DNA of 64,000 nucleotides from an uncultured Oscillospiraceae bacterium (GCA_944385445.1 CALWXF010000001.1:310001-374000); one strand, 5' to 3'. Numbered from the stretch's first letter, positions 37,006-45,567 are shown. A program made the numbers and translations. The notes: a model not told the origin generated them from the letters alone.

Positions 37006-37034
37006 AAAAACCGTCCCCACCCAGGTGAGGGGAC
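37006..37034 (-). terminator. Terminator-like hairpin in the lipoprotein leader
   Basis: On the minus strand, GTCCCC/GGGGAC arms (37013-37034, extended by an ACC/GGT pair) are followed by GG and five T. It lies between the promoter and the gene, so it may attenuate. A second GTGAATT/AATTCAC hairpin follows at about 36966-36988. Confidence 0.45.
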
Positions 37035-37084
37035 GCATCCTCAATCAACCAGGTATGTTCTGGAATTCTGGCTTATCCTCCTGC

Positions 37085-37113
37085 ATTATAGGGCATGTTC
37101 CTTGATTTGTCAA
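37085..37113 (-). promoter_or_regulatory. Consensus promoter of the lipoprotein gene
   Basis: On the minus strand: TTGACA (37108-37113), a 17-base spacer and TATAAT (37085-37090). Both boxes are perfect. Confidence 0.88.
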
Positions 37114-37305
37114 TCCAACACACAAATCTACCTTTTTCTCCTTCTTCTCTGTGGCATTCCTGTGATTTTTTCGTAAATTTTAAGAAAAATGTTGCAAAAT
37201 TGTAAAGAATATAGGTTGATTCCTTTTTTATCCAGTAAAATTTGTTGAAATTTTTCGATTTTTGGCCATGGAGGGAGCACGGCACCCCCTGTACAGGGTA
37301 CTTCA
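37114..37305. other. AT-rich divergent intergenic stretch
   Basis: T-rich and A-rich runs separate the lipoprotein and response-regulator promoters; no gene is seen. A short CCCCCTGTACAGGG palindrome lies near 37285-37298, just before the response-regulator promoter. Confidence 0.4.
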
Positions 37306-37334
37306 TTGACAGGGCGGGGGAAAGCACCTAAAAT
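37306..37334 (+). promoter_or_regulatory. Promoter of the Bce-type two-component operon
   Basis: TTGACA (37306-37311), a 17-base spacer and TAAAAT (37329-37334). A CCCCCT-GTAATA-GGGGG hairpin lies in the short leader at about 37348-37365. Confidence 0.75.
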
Positions 37335-37379
37335 GGAGGGGATACCACCCCCTGTAATAGGGGGAGAGGAGGAAGAAGC

Positions 37380-38051
37380 ATGTATCGAATTCTGATTGTA
37401 GAGGATGACCGGGGCATTGCCGGGGCGGTGCAGACCCAGTTGGAGGCCTGGGGACTGGAGGCCAAATGCGTCTCCGACTTCCGCAACGTGCTTGGGGAGT
37501 TTGCCCAATACCAGCCCCACCTGGTGCTCATGGACATTGGACTGCCCTTTTTCAACGGCTTCCACTGGTGCAGCCAGATCCGCACCGTCTCCCAGGTGCC
37601 CATCGTCTTTCTCTCCTCCGCCTCGGACAACATGAACCTGGTGATGGCCATGAACATGGGGGCGGACGACTTTATCGCCAAGCCCTTTGACCAGGGGGTG
37701 CTCATTGCCAAGGTGCAGGCCATGCTCCGCCGGGCCTACGACTACGCCGGAGCGGTGCCGGTGCTGGAGCACCGGGGGGCCATGCTCAACACCGGGGACG
37801 GCACCCTCACCTACAGGGGAGAGAACATCGACCTGACCAAAAATGAGTACCGCATTCTCCTGGCCCTGATGAAGAACAAGGGAAACGTGGTCAGCCGGGA
37901 GCGGCTGATGGAGCTTCTCTGGGAGGGGGACAGCTTTGTGGACGAAAACACCCTGACAGTGAACGTCAACCGTCTGCGCAAGAAGCTGGACGGGGCGGGG
38001 CTCAAATCCTTCATCACCACCAAGTTCGGGGTGGGCTACCTCATCTCTTAA
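37380..38051 (+). CDS. OmpR-family response regulator, BceR-like
   Basis: The protein has 223 residues, with GGAGG before the ATG. The receiver domain (1-115) has the acidic pocket EDD at 8-10, phospho-acceptor Asp52 in LMDIGLP and Lys101 in AKPF. The C-terminal winged helix (about 130-223) contains LTKNEYRILLALMKNKGNVVSRERL and TVNVNRLRKKL. Kinase, ATPase and permease genes follow in the order typical of Bce antimicrobial-peptide detoxification modules. Its likely target sites are the direct repeats upstream of the ABC genes at 39067-39097. Confidence 0.92.
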   Translation: MYRILIVEDDRGIAGAVQTQLEAWGLEAKCVSDFRNVLGEFAQYQPHLVLMDIGLPFFNGFHWCSQIRTVSQVPIVFLSSASDNMNLVMAMNMGADDFIAKPFDQGVLIAKVQAMLRRAYDYAGAVPVLEHRGAMLNTGDGTLTYRGENIDLTKNEYRILLALMKNKGNVVSRERLMELLWEGDSFVDENTLTVNVNRLRKKLDGAGLKSFITTKFGVGYLIS

Positions 38052-38064
38052 TAAGGAGGGTATT

Positions 38065-39057
38065 ATGAGAGACTTCAAGATTTATCTGCGGGATCGGCTC
38101 CCGGCAGTGGGGATTTTCCTTCTGTTCTCCCTCATCTTCCTGACCGTGTTTGCCCTGTATCGACTGCCCATTGCGGCGGTGCTCTACCCCGTGGGGCTGT
38201 GCGCCGTGTTGGGGGGTGTGTTTTTGGCGCTGGATGTCCGCCGGGCCCGGGAGCGGCACCGTCGCCTGGAGCAGCTCTCCCAGCTGTCCGGGGCGGTGAT
38301 GGGGGAGTTCCCCCTGGCCATCAACCAGGACCACCGGGACTATCAGCACATCATCCAGCTGCTGCGGGCCGAGCAGGCCCAGCGGGAGGGGGAGATGCAG
38401 CGCCGCTATGGGGACATGGTGGACTACTACACCGTGTGGGCTCACCAGATCAAGACCCCCATTGCCTCCATGCGCCTGACCCTCCAGAGCCAGGACTCCC
38501 CCACCGCCCGGCAGCAGCTGGAGGAACTGCAGCGCATTGAGCAGTATGTGGAGATGGTGCTGGCCTTCCTCCGCCTGGACTCGGAGTCCACCGACTACCT
38601 GTTCCGGGAGTATGAGCTGGACACCATCCTCCGGGGCGCAGTGCGCAAGTTCTCCACCCAGTTCATCCGCCGCCGCATTGCCCTGCACTATGAGCCCACG
38701 GGGCTGCGGGTGCTCACCGATGAGAAGTGGCTGTCCTTTGTGGTGGAGCAGGTGCTGTCCAACGCCTTAAAGTATACCCCCGACGGGGGCGAGGTGTGGC
38801 TGGAGCTGGAGAAACCCGCCACCCTGTGCATCCGGGACAACGGCATGGGCATCGCCGCCGAGGACCTGCCCCGCATCTTCCAAAAGGGGTACACCGGGTA
38901 CAATGGCCGGGCGGACAAGAAGGCCAGCGGCCTGGGGCTGTACCTGTGCCGCCGCATCTGCCAGAGCCTGGGCCATACCATCTCCGCCCAGTCTGTGGCG
39001 GGGGAGGGCACCACCATCCGCATGAATCTGGAGCGGGAACAGCGGTGGCTGGAGTGA
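38065..39057 (+). CDS. Intramembrane-sensing histidine kinase, BceS-like
   Basis: The protein has 330 residues, starting 13 bases after the regulator stop. Two transmembrane helices (about 13-31 and 35-56) are separated by only a few residues, so there is almost no external sensor, as in BceS-type kinases. The dimerisation/phospho-acceptor helix has His127 in VWAHQIKTPIASM. The ATPase domain shows N-box VLSNALKYTP, G1 DNGMGI and G2 KASGLGLYLC. In such systems the kinase reads the activity of the partner ABC transporter rather than the drug itself. Confidence 0.92.
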   Translation: MRDFKIYLRDRLPAVGIFLLFSLIFLTVFALYRLPIAAVLYPVGLCAVLGGVFLALDVRRARERHRRLEQLSQLSGAVMGEFPLAINQDHRDYQHIIQLLRAEQAQREGEMQRRYGDMVDYYTVWAHQIKTPIASMRLTLQSQDSPTARQQLEELQRIEQYVEMVLAFLRLDSESTDYLFREYELDTILRGAVRKFSTQFIRRRIALHYEPTGLRVLTDEKWLSFVVEQVLSNALKYTPDGGEVWLELEKPATLCIRDNGMGIAAEDLPRIFQKGYTGYNGRADKKASGLGLYLCRRICQSLGHTISAQSVAGEGTTIRMNLEREQRWLE

Positions 39058-39066
39058 CTTGTGACA

Positions 39067-39135
39067 AAAGTGTAAGAAGTGGAGGCCAAAGTGTAAGGAG
39101 ATGCCATGGAGAGGCGGGGTTCTCCCGGCTATAAT
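39067..39135 (+). promoter_or_regulatory. Regulated promoter of bceAB-like genes with direct repeats
   Basis: Two identical AAAGTGTAAG boxes start at 39067 and 39088, exactly 21 bp apart (two helical turns). A consensus TATAAT -10 lies at 39130-39135, while the -35 position (about 39107-39112, TGGAGA) is poor. This is the layout of an activator-dependent promoter. Confidence 0.65.
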
Positions 39136-39167
39136 AAGGGTGTAAACAGCAAAGGAGGAACCGCTCT

Positions 39168-39932
39168 ATGAGTATTTTGGAAGTACAGAGCTTACAGAAG
39201 GTCTACACCACCCGCTTCGGCGGCACCCAGGTGCAGGCGTTGAAAAATGTCACCTTCCATGTGGAGGAAGGGGAGTATGTGGCCATTATGGGAGAGTCCG
39301 GCTCGGGTAAGACCACCCTTTTGAATATCCTGGCGGCGCTGGATAAGCCCACCGGGGGCCTGGTGAAGCTGGACGGCCAGGAGCTGGGCAAAATCCGGGA
39401 GTCTGAGGTGGCGGCCTTCCGCCGGGATCACCTGGGCTTTGTGTTCCAGGACTTCAACCTGCTGGACACCTTCTCCCTGGAGGACAACATCTACCTGCCC
39501 CTGGTGCTCTCGGGCAAGCAACCCAGCGAGATGAAGCAGCGCCTGATGCCTCTGGCGGCCCAACTGGGCATTGCCCACCTGCTGAAGAAGTACCCCTATG
39601 AGGTGTCCGGCGGCCAGAAGCAGCGGGCAGCCGTGGCCCGGGCCCTCATCACCAACCCCCGTCTCATCCTGGCCGACGAGCCCACCGGTGCTCTGGACTC
39701 CAAGGCCACCGACGAACTGCTGCGGCTGTTTGGGGACATCAACGCCCAGGGACAGACTATCCTCATGGTCACCCACTCGGTGAAGGCGGCCAGCCATGCC
39801 GGACGGGTGCTCTTCATCAAGGATGGCGAGCTGTTCCACCAGATCTACCGGGGCGATAGCACGGAAAACCAGTTCTATCAGAAGATTTCCGACGCCCTCA
39901 CCCTGTTGACCACAGGTGGTGAGCGGGCATGA
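39168..39932 (+). CDS. ABC transporter ATPase, BceA-like
   Basis: The protein has 254 residues, with AAGGAGG upstream. Walker A GESGSGKT at 42-49, Q-loop in FVFQDFNLLDTFS, signature VSGGQKQR and Walker B LILADEPTGALDS identify a MacB/LolD-class ATPase. Its stop overlaps the permease start by four bases (ATGA). With the permease it should free lipid II-cycle intermediates from peptide antibiotics such as bacitracin or lantibiotics. Confidence 0.94.
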   Translation: MSILEVQSLQKVYTTRFGGTQVQALKNVTFHVEEGEYVAIMGESGSGKTTLLNILAALDKPTGGLVKLDGQELGKIRESEVAAFRRDHLGFVFQDFNLLDTFSLEDNIYLPLVLSGKQPSEMKQRLMPLAAQLGIAHLLKKYPYEVSGGQKQRAAVARALITNPRLILADEPTGALDSKATDELLRLFGDINAQGQTILMVTHSVKAASHAGRVLFIKDGELFHQIYRGDSTENQFYQKISDALTLLTTGGERA

Positions 39933-41980
39933 GACTGGGATTTTACCGCCGCCTGGCGTGGACGGGCATCCGTCAGAACAAGAAGATGTACCTGCCCTAC
40001 ATCCTGGCCTGCATCGGTGTGGTGATGGTCTGCTACATCGTCTCCTTCCTGGGGCAGTCTCCTGCCCTGGCTGGGATGGCTGGAGGACGCACGGCCCAGA
40101 GCTTTTTGGACATGGGCTTCGGGGTCATGTGTGTGTTCTCCACCATCTTCCTCTTCTACACCAACTCCTTCCTCATCCGCAGAAGAAAGAAGGAGTTCGG
40201 CCTGTACAACATCCTGGGTATGGGCAAACGGCACCTGGCTCTGGTGCTGCTGTGGGAGACCGTGATGATTGCAGCCATCACCCTGGTGGTGGGCCTGTTC
40301 TGCGGTGTGCTATTCTCCAAGGTGGCCGAGCTGGCCCTCACCCGAATCCTGGACGGTGGGGTCACCTACACCTTGACGGTGGAGCTCAACTCCGTGGTCA
40401 GCACCGTGGTGCTGTTCCTGGTAATTTTCGGCCTCATGTTCCTCAACACCCTGCGTCAAATCCACCTCACCAGCCCCATTGCCCTGCTGCGCAGTGAAAA
40501 CGCCGGGGAGAAGCCTCCCCGGGCCAACTGGATCATCGCCCTGCTGGGGCTGGTGGTGCTGGGGGGCGCTTACTACTGGGCCATCACCGTGAAAGACCCC
40601 ATTACCGCCATGATTGGCTTCTTCATCGCGGTGGCCATGGTGGTGGTGGGCACCTACCTGCTGTTTGTGGCGGGCTCTGTGACCCTGTGCCGCCTGCTGC
40701 AAAAGAACAAGCGGTACTATTATAAAACCAACCACTTTGTGTCGGTGTCCTCCATGGTCTACCGCATGAAGCGCAATGGTGCGGGTCTGGCCTCCATCTG
40801 CATCCTGTGCACCATGGTGCTGGTGATGATCTCCTCCACCTCCTGCCTGTACATCGGCATTGAGGACAGCATCCGCAACCGCTATCCCCGGAATATCAAC
40901 CTGGACGGCATGGTGGATACCGTGGACACCCTCACCGATGAGCGCCTGAACCAAGTGCGAGCTTTGGCGGAGGAGACGGTGGAGCGCTACGATGCCACCA
41001 TGAGCAACGTTCTGGACTACCGGGTGGCGGGCTTTGTGGGTATCCAGCGGGAGGACCATGTGGTCCTGGAGAACACCTTCCAAAACTCCTACAGCGTGGA
41101 AGACATGGCCAACACCTGGCAGATATTTGTGGTGCCCCTGGAGGACTACAACCAGCTCATGGGCAAGCATGAGGAGCTGGTGAAGGGGGAGACCCTGGTG
41201 TTCACCACCAAGGAGATGAGCTATCCCTACGATACTCTGACCCTGGGGGACGGCCTCACCCTGTCTGTGGCCAAACAGGTGGACTCCTTTGCCGACAACG
41301 GGGTGGACGCCATGCAGATCGTCCCCTCCATCTACCTCTTTGTCCCCGATTTCTCCAGCGTCATGGACCGCCTGGGGGAGATGTCGGAGGGAAGTGAGCA
41401 GTTCATCAGCCCTCACTGGTTCTACGGCTTTGACCTCAACTGTGACGATGAGACCCAGAAGAGCATTGCCCAGGACCTGAAACAAGAACTGCGGGACATG
41501 GAGATTTCCGCAGGAGACGAGGAGTTCTTCCACGTCTTGATGGAGGCAGCAGCCCAGGAGCGGGCGGACACCTACGGCCTGTATGGTGGCCTCTTCTTCC
41601 TGGGAATCCTGCTGGGTGTGGTGTTTATCCTGGCGGCGGTGCTCATCATCTACTACAAGCAGATCTGTGAGGGATATGAGGACCAGGCCCGGTTTGACAT
41701 CATGCAGAAGGTGGGCATGACCAAGGTGGAGATCCGCCGCAGCATCAACTCCCAGGTGCTCACCGTGTTCTTCCTGCCACTGCTCATGGCCGGGGCCCAC
41801 TTGGCCTTCGCCTTCCCCCTCATCCGCAAGCTGTTGCTGCTGTTGGGCCTGACCAATGTGTGGCTGTTTGCCGGGGTGACGGTGGTGTGCTTTGTGGCCT
41901 TCGCCCTCTTTTATGTCCTGATTTATCGCCTGACTTCTCGTTCCTACTTCCGCATTGTCAGCGGTATGAGAGATGAATAA
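39929..41980 (+). CDS. BceB-like ABC permease with large extracellular domain
   Basis: The protein has 683 residues. The predicted topology is ten helices: seven before residue about 310, a large soluble domain at about 320-540 that would face outside between helices 7 and 8, and three C-terminal helices (about 550-680). FtsX-like segments include SFLIRRRKKEFGLYNILGMGKR and DIMQKVGMTKVEIRRSINSQ. This layout is diagnostic for Bce-type permeases, where the external domain recognises the peptide-target complex and the signal passes to the kinase. Last gene of the module. Confidence 0.92.
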   Translation: MRLGFYRRLAWTGIRQNKKMYLPYILACIGVVMVCYIVSFLGQSPALAGMAGGRTAQSFLDMGFGVMCVFSTIFLFYTNSFLIRRRKKEFGLYNILGMGKRHLALVLLWETVMIAAITLVVGLFCGVLFSKVAELALTRILDGGVTYTLTVELNSVVSTVVLFLVIFGLMFLNTLRQIHLTSPIALLRSENAGEKPPRANWIIALLGLVVLGGAYYWAITVKDPITAMIGFFIAVAMVVVGTYLLFVAGSVTLCRLLQKNKRYYYKTNHFVSVSSMVYRMKRNGAGLASICILCTMVLVMISSTSCLYIGIEDSIRNRYPRNINLDGMVDTVDTLTDERLNQVRALAEETVERYDATMSNVLDYRVAGFVGIQREDHVVLENTFQNSYSVEDMANTWQIFVVPLEDYNQLMGKHEELVKGETLVFTTKEMSYPYDTLTLGDGLTLSVAKQVDSFADNGVDAMQIVPSIYLFVPDFSSVMDRLGEMSEGSEQFISPHWFYGFDLNCDDETQKSIAQDLKQELRDMEISAGDEEFFHVLMEAAAQERADTYGLYGGLFFLGILLGVVFILAAVLIIYYKQICEGYEDQARFDIMQKVGMTKVEIRRSINSQVLTVFFLPLLMAGAHLAFAFPLIRKLLLLLGLTNVWLFAGVTVVCFVAFALFYVLIYRLTSRSYFRIVSGMRDE

Positions 41981-41986
41981 CACAAA

Positions 41987-42018
41987 AAAGGGCCGGATGC
42001 GTCAGCATCCGGCCCTTT
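41987..42018. terminator. Bidirectional terminator
   Basis: A 14-bp stem AAAGGGCCGGATGC/GCATCCGGCCCTTT with GTCA loop, between the convergent permease and P-loop genes. Confidence 0.9.
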
Positions 42019-42037
42019 AAAATGTGATGTAGATGTA

Positions 42038-42448
42038 TTAGAAATACTTGCGCACACCCTCGCTGGCGGTGGACTCGTCCTCGCTGATGGAGATGGTGTA
42101 CTTGATGCCGCACTTCTGGGAGAACGCTTCCAACCAATCCAGGAACGCCTCGACATCGGCCTTGTTCTCAGTGGAGACCAGCTTGTTCAGGCTGTCGATG
42201 AACACATGGGTGATGTCGTAGTTGCTGGCGTACAGGCCGTACAGGAATCCCTTCAAAGTGTCATAGTTGGGGATGCAGTAGTCGGAGGTCTCAACCAGTC
42301 GGATCTTGTAGTTAATATCAAAAGTCAGCTTGGAATCGTGGGCGATGGCAACCACGTTGCCGTGCTCGGTTCCTGCTGCTGTGTTGATCAGATCGATCAT
42401 CTGCTTGGTCTTACCGGTACCCTTGGGGCCCATAATTACTTTGACCAT
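42038..42448 (-). CDS. Small P-loop protein of unknown function
   Basis: The protein has 136 residues; ATG 42448 lies seven bases after AAGGAGTGA. It begins MVKVIMGPKGTGKTKQMIDLIN, a Walker A motif only eight residues from the N-terminus, and has a Walker B-like ITHVFIDSLNKL around residues 78-89. No further AAA+ or kinase motif follows, and the protein is much shorter than usual P-loop ATPases. A nucleotide-binding or ATP-sensing role is inferred. Its codon use is less GC-biased than its neighbours. Confidence 0.72.
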   Translation of the reverse strand: MVKVIMGPKGTGKTKQMIDLINTAAGTEHGNVVAIAHDSKLTFDINYKIRLVETSDYCIPNYDTLKGFLYGLYASNYDITHVFIDSLNKLVSTENKADVEAFLDWLEAFSQKCGIKYTISISEDESTASEGVRKYF

Positions 42449-42570
42449 AACAATCACTCCTTATTGGTTTCAAGGGGGAGTCCCCTTTTCTTGTACATCA
42501 TGTTACCATCTTCTCGGGGAAATTTCAATAACCTTCGTGCAAGATTTCTAAAAAATTTAACAAGTCAAAG

Positions 42571-43365
42571 TCAGAGGCCCAGGGCATGGTGGGCGGCGAT
42601 CTGCCCCTGACCCACCGCTTTGGCCAGCTGGAGGGGCTGGCCGGTGCAGTCTCCGGCGGCGTAAATCCCAGGCAGATTGGTGGCCATAAAGGCATTGACC
42701 TTTACATAGCTGCCATCCAATTCCAGCCCCGGAGCCAGCTGGGTGGGGGCGATGGAGGCCCGCAGCAGGAACACGCCCTGGCAGGGGATTTCCTCCCCCT
42801 TGGCGGTGCGTACCCCGGTGACTTGGCTCTCACCCAGAATGTGCAGACCGGGCAGACGCACCGAAGTGACCTCACAGCCGATGGAGCGCAGGTACTCCGT
42901 CTCCTCCTCCAGGTCGGGGGCATCCCCGGCCACCACCACCTGCTTGCCCCGGTAGAACATGCCGTCACAGGTGGCGCAGTAGCTCACCCCACGGCCCAAC
43001 AGCTGCTCCTCGCCGGGCAGGGCGGCGGCCCGGGCCACGCCGGGGGCCAGTACCACAGCTGTGGCCTGCTCCACCTGGTCACCGATGGACGCCATCACCG
43101 AGTCCCCCAGGGGCATGAGAGAGAGCACCCGGCCCTGGCGGAATTCCGCCCCCATTTCTTTGGCCTGGGAGAGCATATCCTCCACCAGCTGCAAGCCGGA
43201 GATGTGGGCAATGCCGGGGTAGTTGTCAATCTGGTGGGCCTTGCACAGGGGGCTGGCGGTGGGGTCATTGGACACCACCAGCACGGACTTGTTGCGGGCC
43301 CGGGCGTAAATGGCGGCGGAGAGTCCGGCGGGTCCGGCCCCCACTACCAGAAGATCATATGGCAT
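42571..43365 (-). CDS. Thioredoxin-reductase-like flavoprotein lacking NADPH motifs
   Basis: The protein has 264 residues, with AAGGAGG upstream. The FAD-binding GAGPAG (9-14) and C-terminal YAAGDCTG are present, as is a redox pair Cys130/Cys133 in SYCATCDG. The middle domain is shortened: where NADPH enzymes have GxGxxA and HRR motifs, this protein has VVVAGDAPDLEEE and SVRLPG. Total length is about 45 residues below typical TrxB. This fits flavin thioredoxin reductases that do not use NADPH, such as the ferredoxin-dependent clostridial type. The physiological electron donor is inferred, not shown. Confidence 0.83.
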   Translation of the reverse strand: MPYDLLVVGAGPAGLSAAIYARARNKSVLVVSNDPTASPLCKAHQIDNYPGIAHISGLQLVEDMLSQAKEMGAEFRQGRVLSLMPLGDSVMASIGDQVEQATAVVLAPGVARAAALPGEEQLLGRGVSYCATCDGMFYRGKQVVVAGDAPDLEEETEYLRSIGCEVTSVRLPGLHILGESQVTGVRTAKGEEIPCQGVFLLRASIAPTQLAPGLELDGSYVKVNAFMATNLPGIYAAGDCTGQPLQLAKAVGQGQIAAHHALGL

Positions 43366-43392
43366 AGAGTTGTCCTCCTTTTGTTTTTTCTC

Positions 43393-43421
43393 AGTATACC
43401 AAGTTTTTCAGTTCCCGACAA
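43393..43421 (-). promoter_or_regulatory. Promoter of the flavoprotein gene
   Basis: On the minus strand: TTGTCG (43416-43421), a 17-base spacer and TATACT (43393-43398). Confidence 0.65.
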
Positions 43422-43445
43422 GATGGCCGGAATGGCGGGATTCCC

Positions 43446-43474
43446 TTGAAAAGACAGCGAAAATTCGCTATACT
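43446..43474 (+). promoter_or_regulatory. Promoter of the asparaginase operon
   Basis: TTGAAA (43446-43451), a 17-base spacer and TATACT (43469-43474). It is divergent from the flavoprotein promoter. Confidence 0.7.
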
Positions 43475-43512
43475 TGAAATCGATATCAAGAGAGAATCCC
43501 AGGGGGATCGAC

Positions 43513-44508
43513 ATGAAACGAATTTTACTTTTGACCACGGGCGGCACCATCGCCTCCCGTATGACGGAAGAGGGACTGGCCCCGGGCATGGACGGGGATA
43601 TGCTGGCCCACTACATGGGGGGACTGGCGGGCAGCTACGACCTGACGGTGAAGGATATCCTCCACCTGGACTCCTCTAACATCCAGCCCGAGGAGTGGAG
43701 GCTCATCGCCTCCCACGTCTACAAGGCCCGGGAGGAGTATGACGGGGTGGTCATCTCTCACGGCACCGACACCATGGCCTACACCGCCTCGGTGCTGTCC
43801 TACATGGTGCGCAACATCCCCATTCCCGTGGTGCTCACCGGAGCACAGCTGCCCATTGAGCACCCCCTCACCGACGGCCTGGACAATCTGCGCACCGCCC
43901 TGGCCATGGCTGCCTCGGGGAAGCCGGGGGTGTTTGTGGCCTTTGACCGGAAGGTGATTCTGGGCTGTCGGTCGGTGAAAACCCACACCACCGACTTCGC
44001 CGCCTTTGAGAGCGTGAACTGGCCCCTGGTGGGCCGGGTCAGCGGCTCGGGGCTCACCATTGACGAGAGCGCCATTCCCCCGGTGAAGGGGCCCTGCCGC
44101 CTGCGGGACCAGCTGTGCCGGGAGGTGTTTCTCATCAAACTCACCCCGGGACTCAACCCGGAGATCTTCGACATGCTGCTGGATATGCACTACCGTGGAG
44201 TGGTCATCGAGGCCTTCGGCACCGGAGGACTTCACTTCATCCGCCGTAACCTCATTGAGAAGCTGCAAAAGGCGGCCCAGGCGGGCATGTCTGTGGTGGT
44301 GTGCAGCCAGTGCCTGTATGAGAGCAGCAATTTTGCCCTCTACCAGGCGGGACAGAAGGCCCTGGCAGAGGGGGTCATCCAGGGGTATGATATGACCACC
44401 GAGGCGGCGGTGACCAAGCTGATGTGGGCCCTGGGCCAGACTGACGACCCGGACCAGGTGCGGGAGTACTTTGCCCACAGCCTGGCCGGGGAGCGAAAGG
44501 AAGGATGA
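43513..44508 (+). CDS. ansA: L-asparaginase, cytosolic type I
   Basis: The protein has 331 residues. ATG 43513 has AGGGGG seven bases upstream; the in-frame ATG 39 bases earlier overlaps the promoter. The two catalytic threonine motifs are LLTTGGTIAS (residues 6-15) and ISHGTDTMAYTA. No signal peptide is present, in line with cytosolic type I enzymes. It hydrolyses asparagine to aspartate and ammonia. It is followed after four bases by an acetyltransferase gene. Its activity opposes asnA at 17747-18760. Confidence 0.93.
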   Translation: MKRILLLTTGGTIASRMTEEGLAPGMDGDMLAHYMGGLAGSYDLTVKDILHLDSSNIQPEEWRLIASHVYKAREEYDGVVISHGTDTMAYTASVLSYMVRNIPIPVVLTGAQLPIEHPLTDGLDNLRTALAMAASGKPGVFVAFDRKVILGCRSVKTHTTDFAAFESVNWPLVGRVSGSGLTIDESAIPPVKGPCRLRDQLCREVFLIKLTPGLNPEIFDMLLDMHYRGVVIEAFGTGGLHFIRRNLIEKLQKAAQAGMSVVVCSQCLYESSNFALYQAGQKALAEGVIQGYDMTTEAAVTKLMWALGQTDDPDQVREYFAHSLAGERKEG

Positions 44509-44512
44509 GAGG

Positions 44513-45106
44513 ATGAACCACAGAGAGCGGATGCTGGCGGGCCTGCCCTACCTGGCCAACCAGGACGGGCTCAACGAGTCCCGCATGTCGGCCCAGGAGC
44601 TGCTGTACACCTACAATAACCTGCCGCCCCAGCGGTGGGAGGAGCAGCGGGGGCTGCTGGAACAGCTGTTGGGCGGCATCGGGGAGAACTCCACCATCTT
44701 GCCGCCCCTGCGCTGCGACTATGGCAAGCACATTGTGGTGGGCCGGGACGTGTTCACCAACTACAACCTCACTATTTTGGACGTGTGTCCGGTGACCATC
44801 GGGGACCGCACCCTCATCGGTCCCAACGTGTCCATCTACGCCGCCGGACACCCCATCGCCCCGGAGGACCGGGCCACGGGGTGGGAGTTTGGCGCAGAGG
44901 TCCACATCGGCAAGGACGTGTGGATTGGGGGCAGCTGTGTCATCCTGGCCGGGGTCACCATCGGAGACGGGGCTGTGGTGGGGGCTGGCAGCGTGGTCAC
45001 CCGGGATGTGCCCCCCAATTCCATCGCCGTGGGCAATCCCGCCCGGGTGCTGCGGGAGATCACCCAGGCGGACCGAGAGCACTGGAAAAACGAAATGGTG
45101 AAATAA
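44513..45106 (+). CDS. Maltose/galactoside-type O-acetyltransferase (left-handed beta-helix)
   Basis: The protein has 197 residues, starting four bases after the asparaginase stop with a GGATGAGAGG region upstream. An N-terminal helical Mac domain (about 1-60) has the ERMLAGLPYLANQD pattern. Hexapeptide repeats then form the beta-helix: catalytic His in YAAGHPI and the series IGKDVWIGGSCVILAGVTIGDGAVVGAGSVVT, ending AVGNPARVLREI. These enzymes acetylate sugars from acetyl-CoA; the acceptor is not predictable. Coupled to asparaginase by position only. Confidence 0.92.
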   Translation: MNHRERMLAGLPYLANQDGLNESRMSAQELLYTYNNLPPQRWEEQRGLLEQLLGGIGENSTILPPLRCDYGKHIVVGRDVFTNYNLTILDVCPVTIGDRTLIGPNVSIYAAGHPIAPEDRATGWEFGAEVHIGKDVWIGGSCVILAGVTIGDGAVVGAGSVVTRDVPPNSIAVGNPARVLREITQADREHWKNEMVK

Positions 45107-45140
45107 AAAATTGCGAGAGCGTCAGCTCTCGCAATTTTTT
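45105..45140. terminator. Bidirectional terminator
   Basis: A 16-bp stem AAAAAATTGCGAGAGC and complement with GTCA loop. It overlaps the last bases of both convergent genes. Confidence 0.92.
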
Positions 45141-45516
45141 AATCCAATTTGTCGCTATGCTTGGCAATATGGTCCTTCAACGCCTGGAAGGACTCCGGGC
45201 TCAGGTCGTGCTCAATTTTGCATGCGTCCTCGGCGGCAATGTCCGGGGGCACGCCCAGCCAAGTCAGCCATTGGCTGAGCAGCTTGTGCCGCTCATAGAT
45301 GGTCTCCGCAATGTCCCGACCGGCGGGGGTGAGGACCAGGAAGCTGTTCTCGTCCATGACCACATAGCCGTTGTCCCGCAACAGGCTCATGGCCCGGCTG
45401 ACACTGGGCTTGGAGAATCCCAGGTGCTGCGCCACGTCGATGGAGCGCACCGGCCCTTTTTCGCTCAGGGCCAGGATGGCCTCCAGATAATTTTCCGCAG
45501 AAGCATGGATTTCCAT
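45139..45516 (-). CDS. DtxR/MntR-family metal-dependent regulator
   Basis: The protein has 125 residues. The N-terminal winged helix (1-60) has SAENYLEAILALSEKGPVRSIDVAQHLGFSKPSVSRAM, and the dimerisation part contains LTPAGRDIAETIYERHKLLSQWL and ACKIEHDLSPESFQAL, with the Glu/His/Cys positions used for metal binding. It is short and lacks the SH3-like domain, as in MntR. Likely senses manganese or iron and represses uptake genes; no transporter is adjacent. Confidence 0.9.
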   Translation of the reverse strand: MEIHASAENYLEAILALSEKGPVRSIDVAQHLGFSKPSVSRAMSLLRDNGYVVMDENSFLVLTPAGRDIAETIYERHKLLSQWLTWLGVPPDIAAEDACKIEHDLSPESFQALKDHIAKHSDKLD

Positions 45517-45567
45517 TTCGTTTCACCGTCTTTCCCACGCCGCATGTCCGGCGGTGATTTTTGGGTC

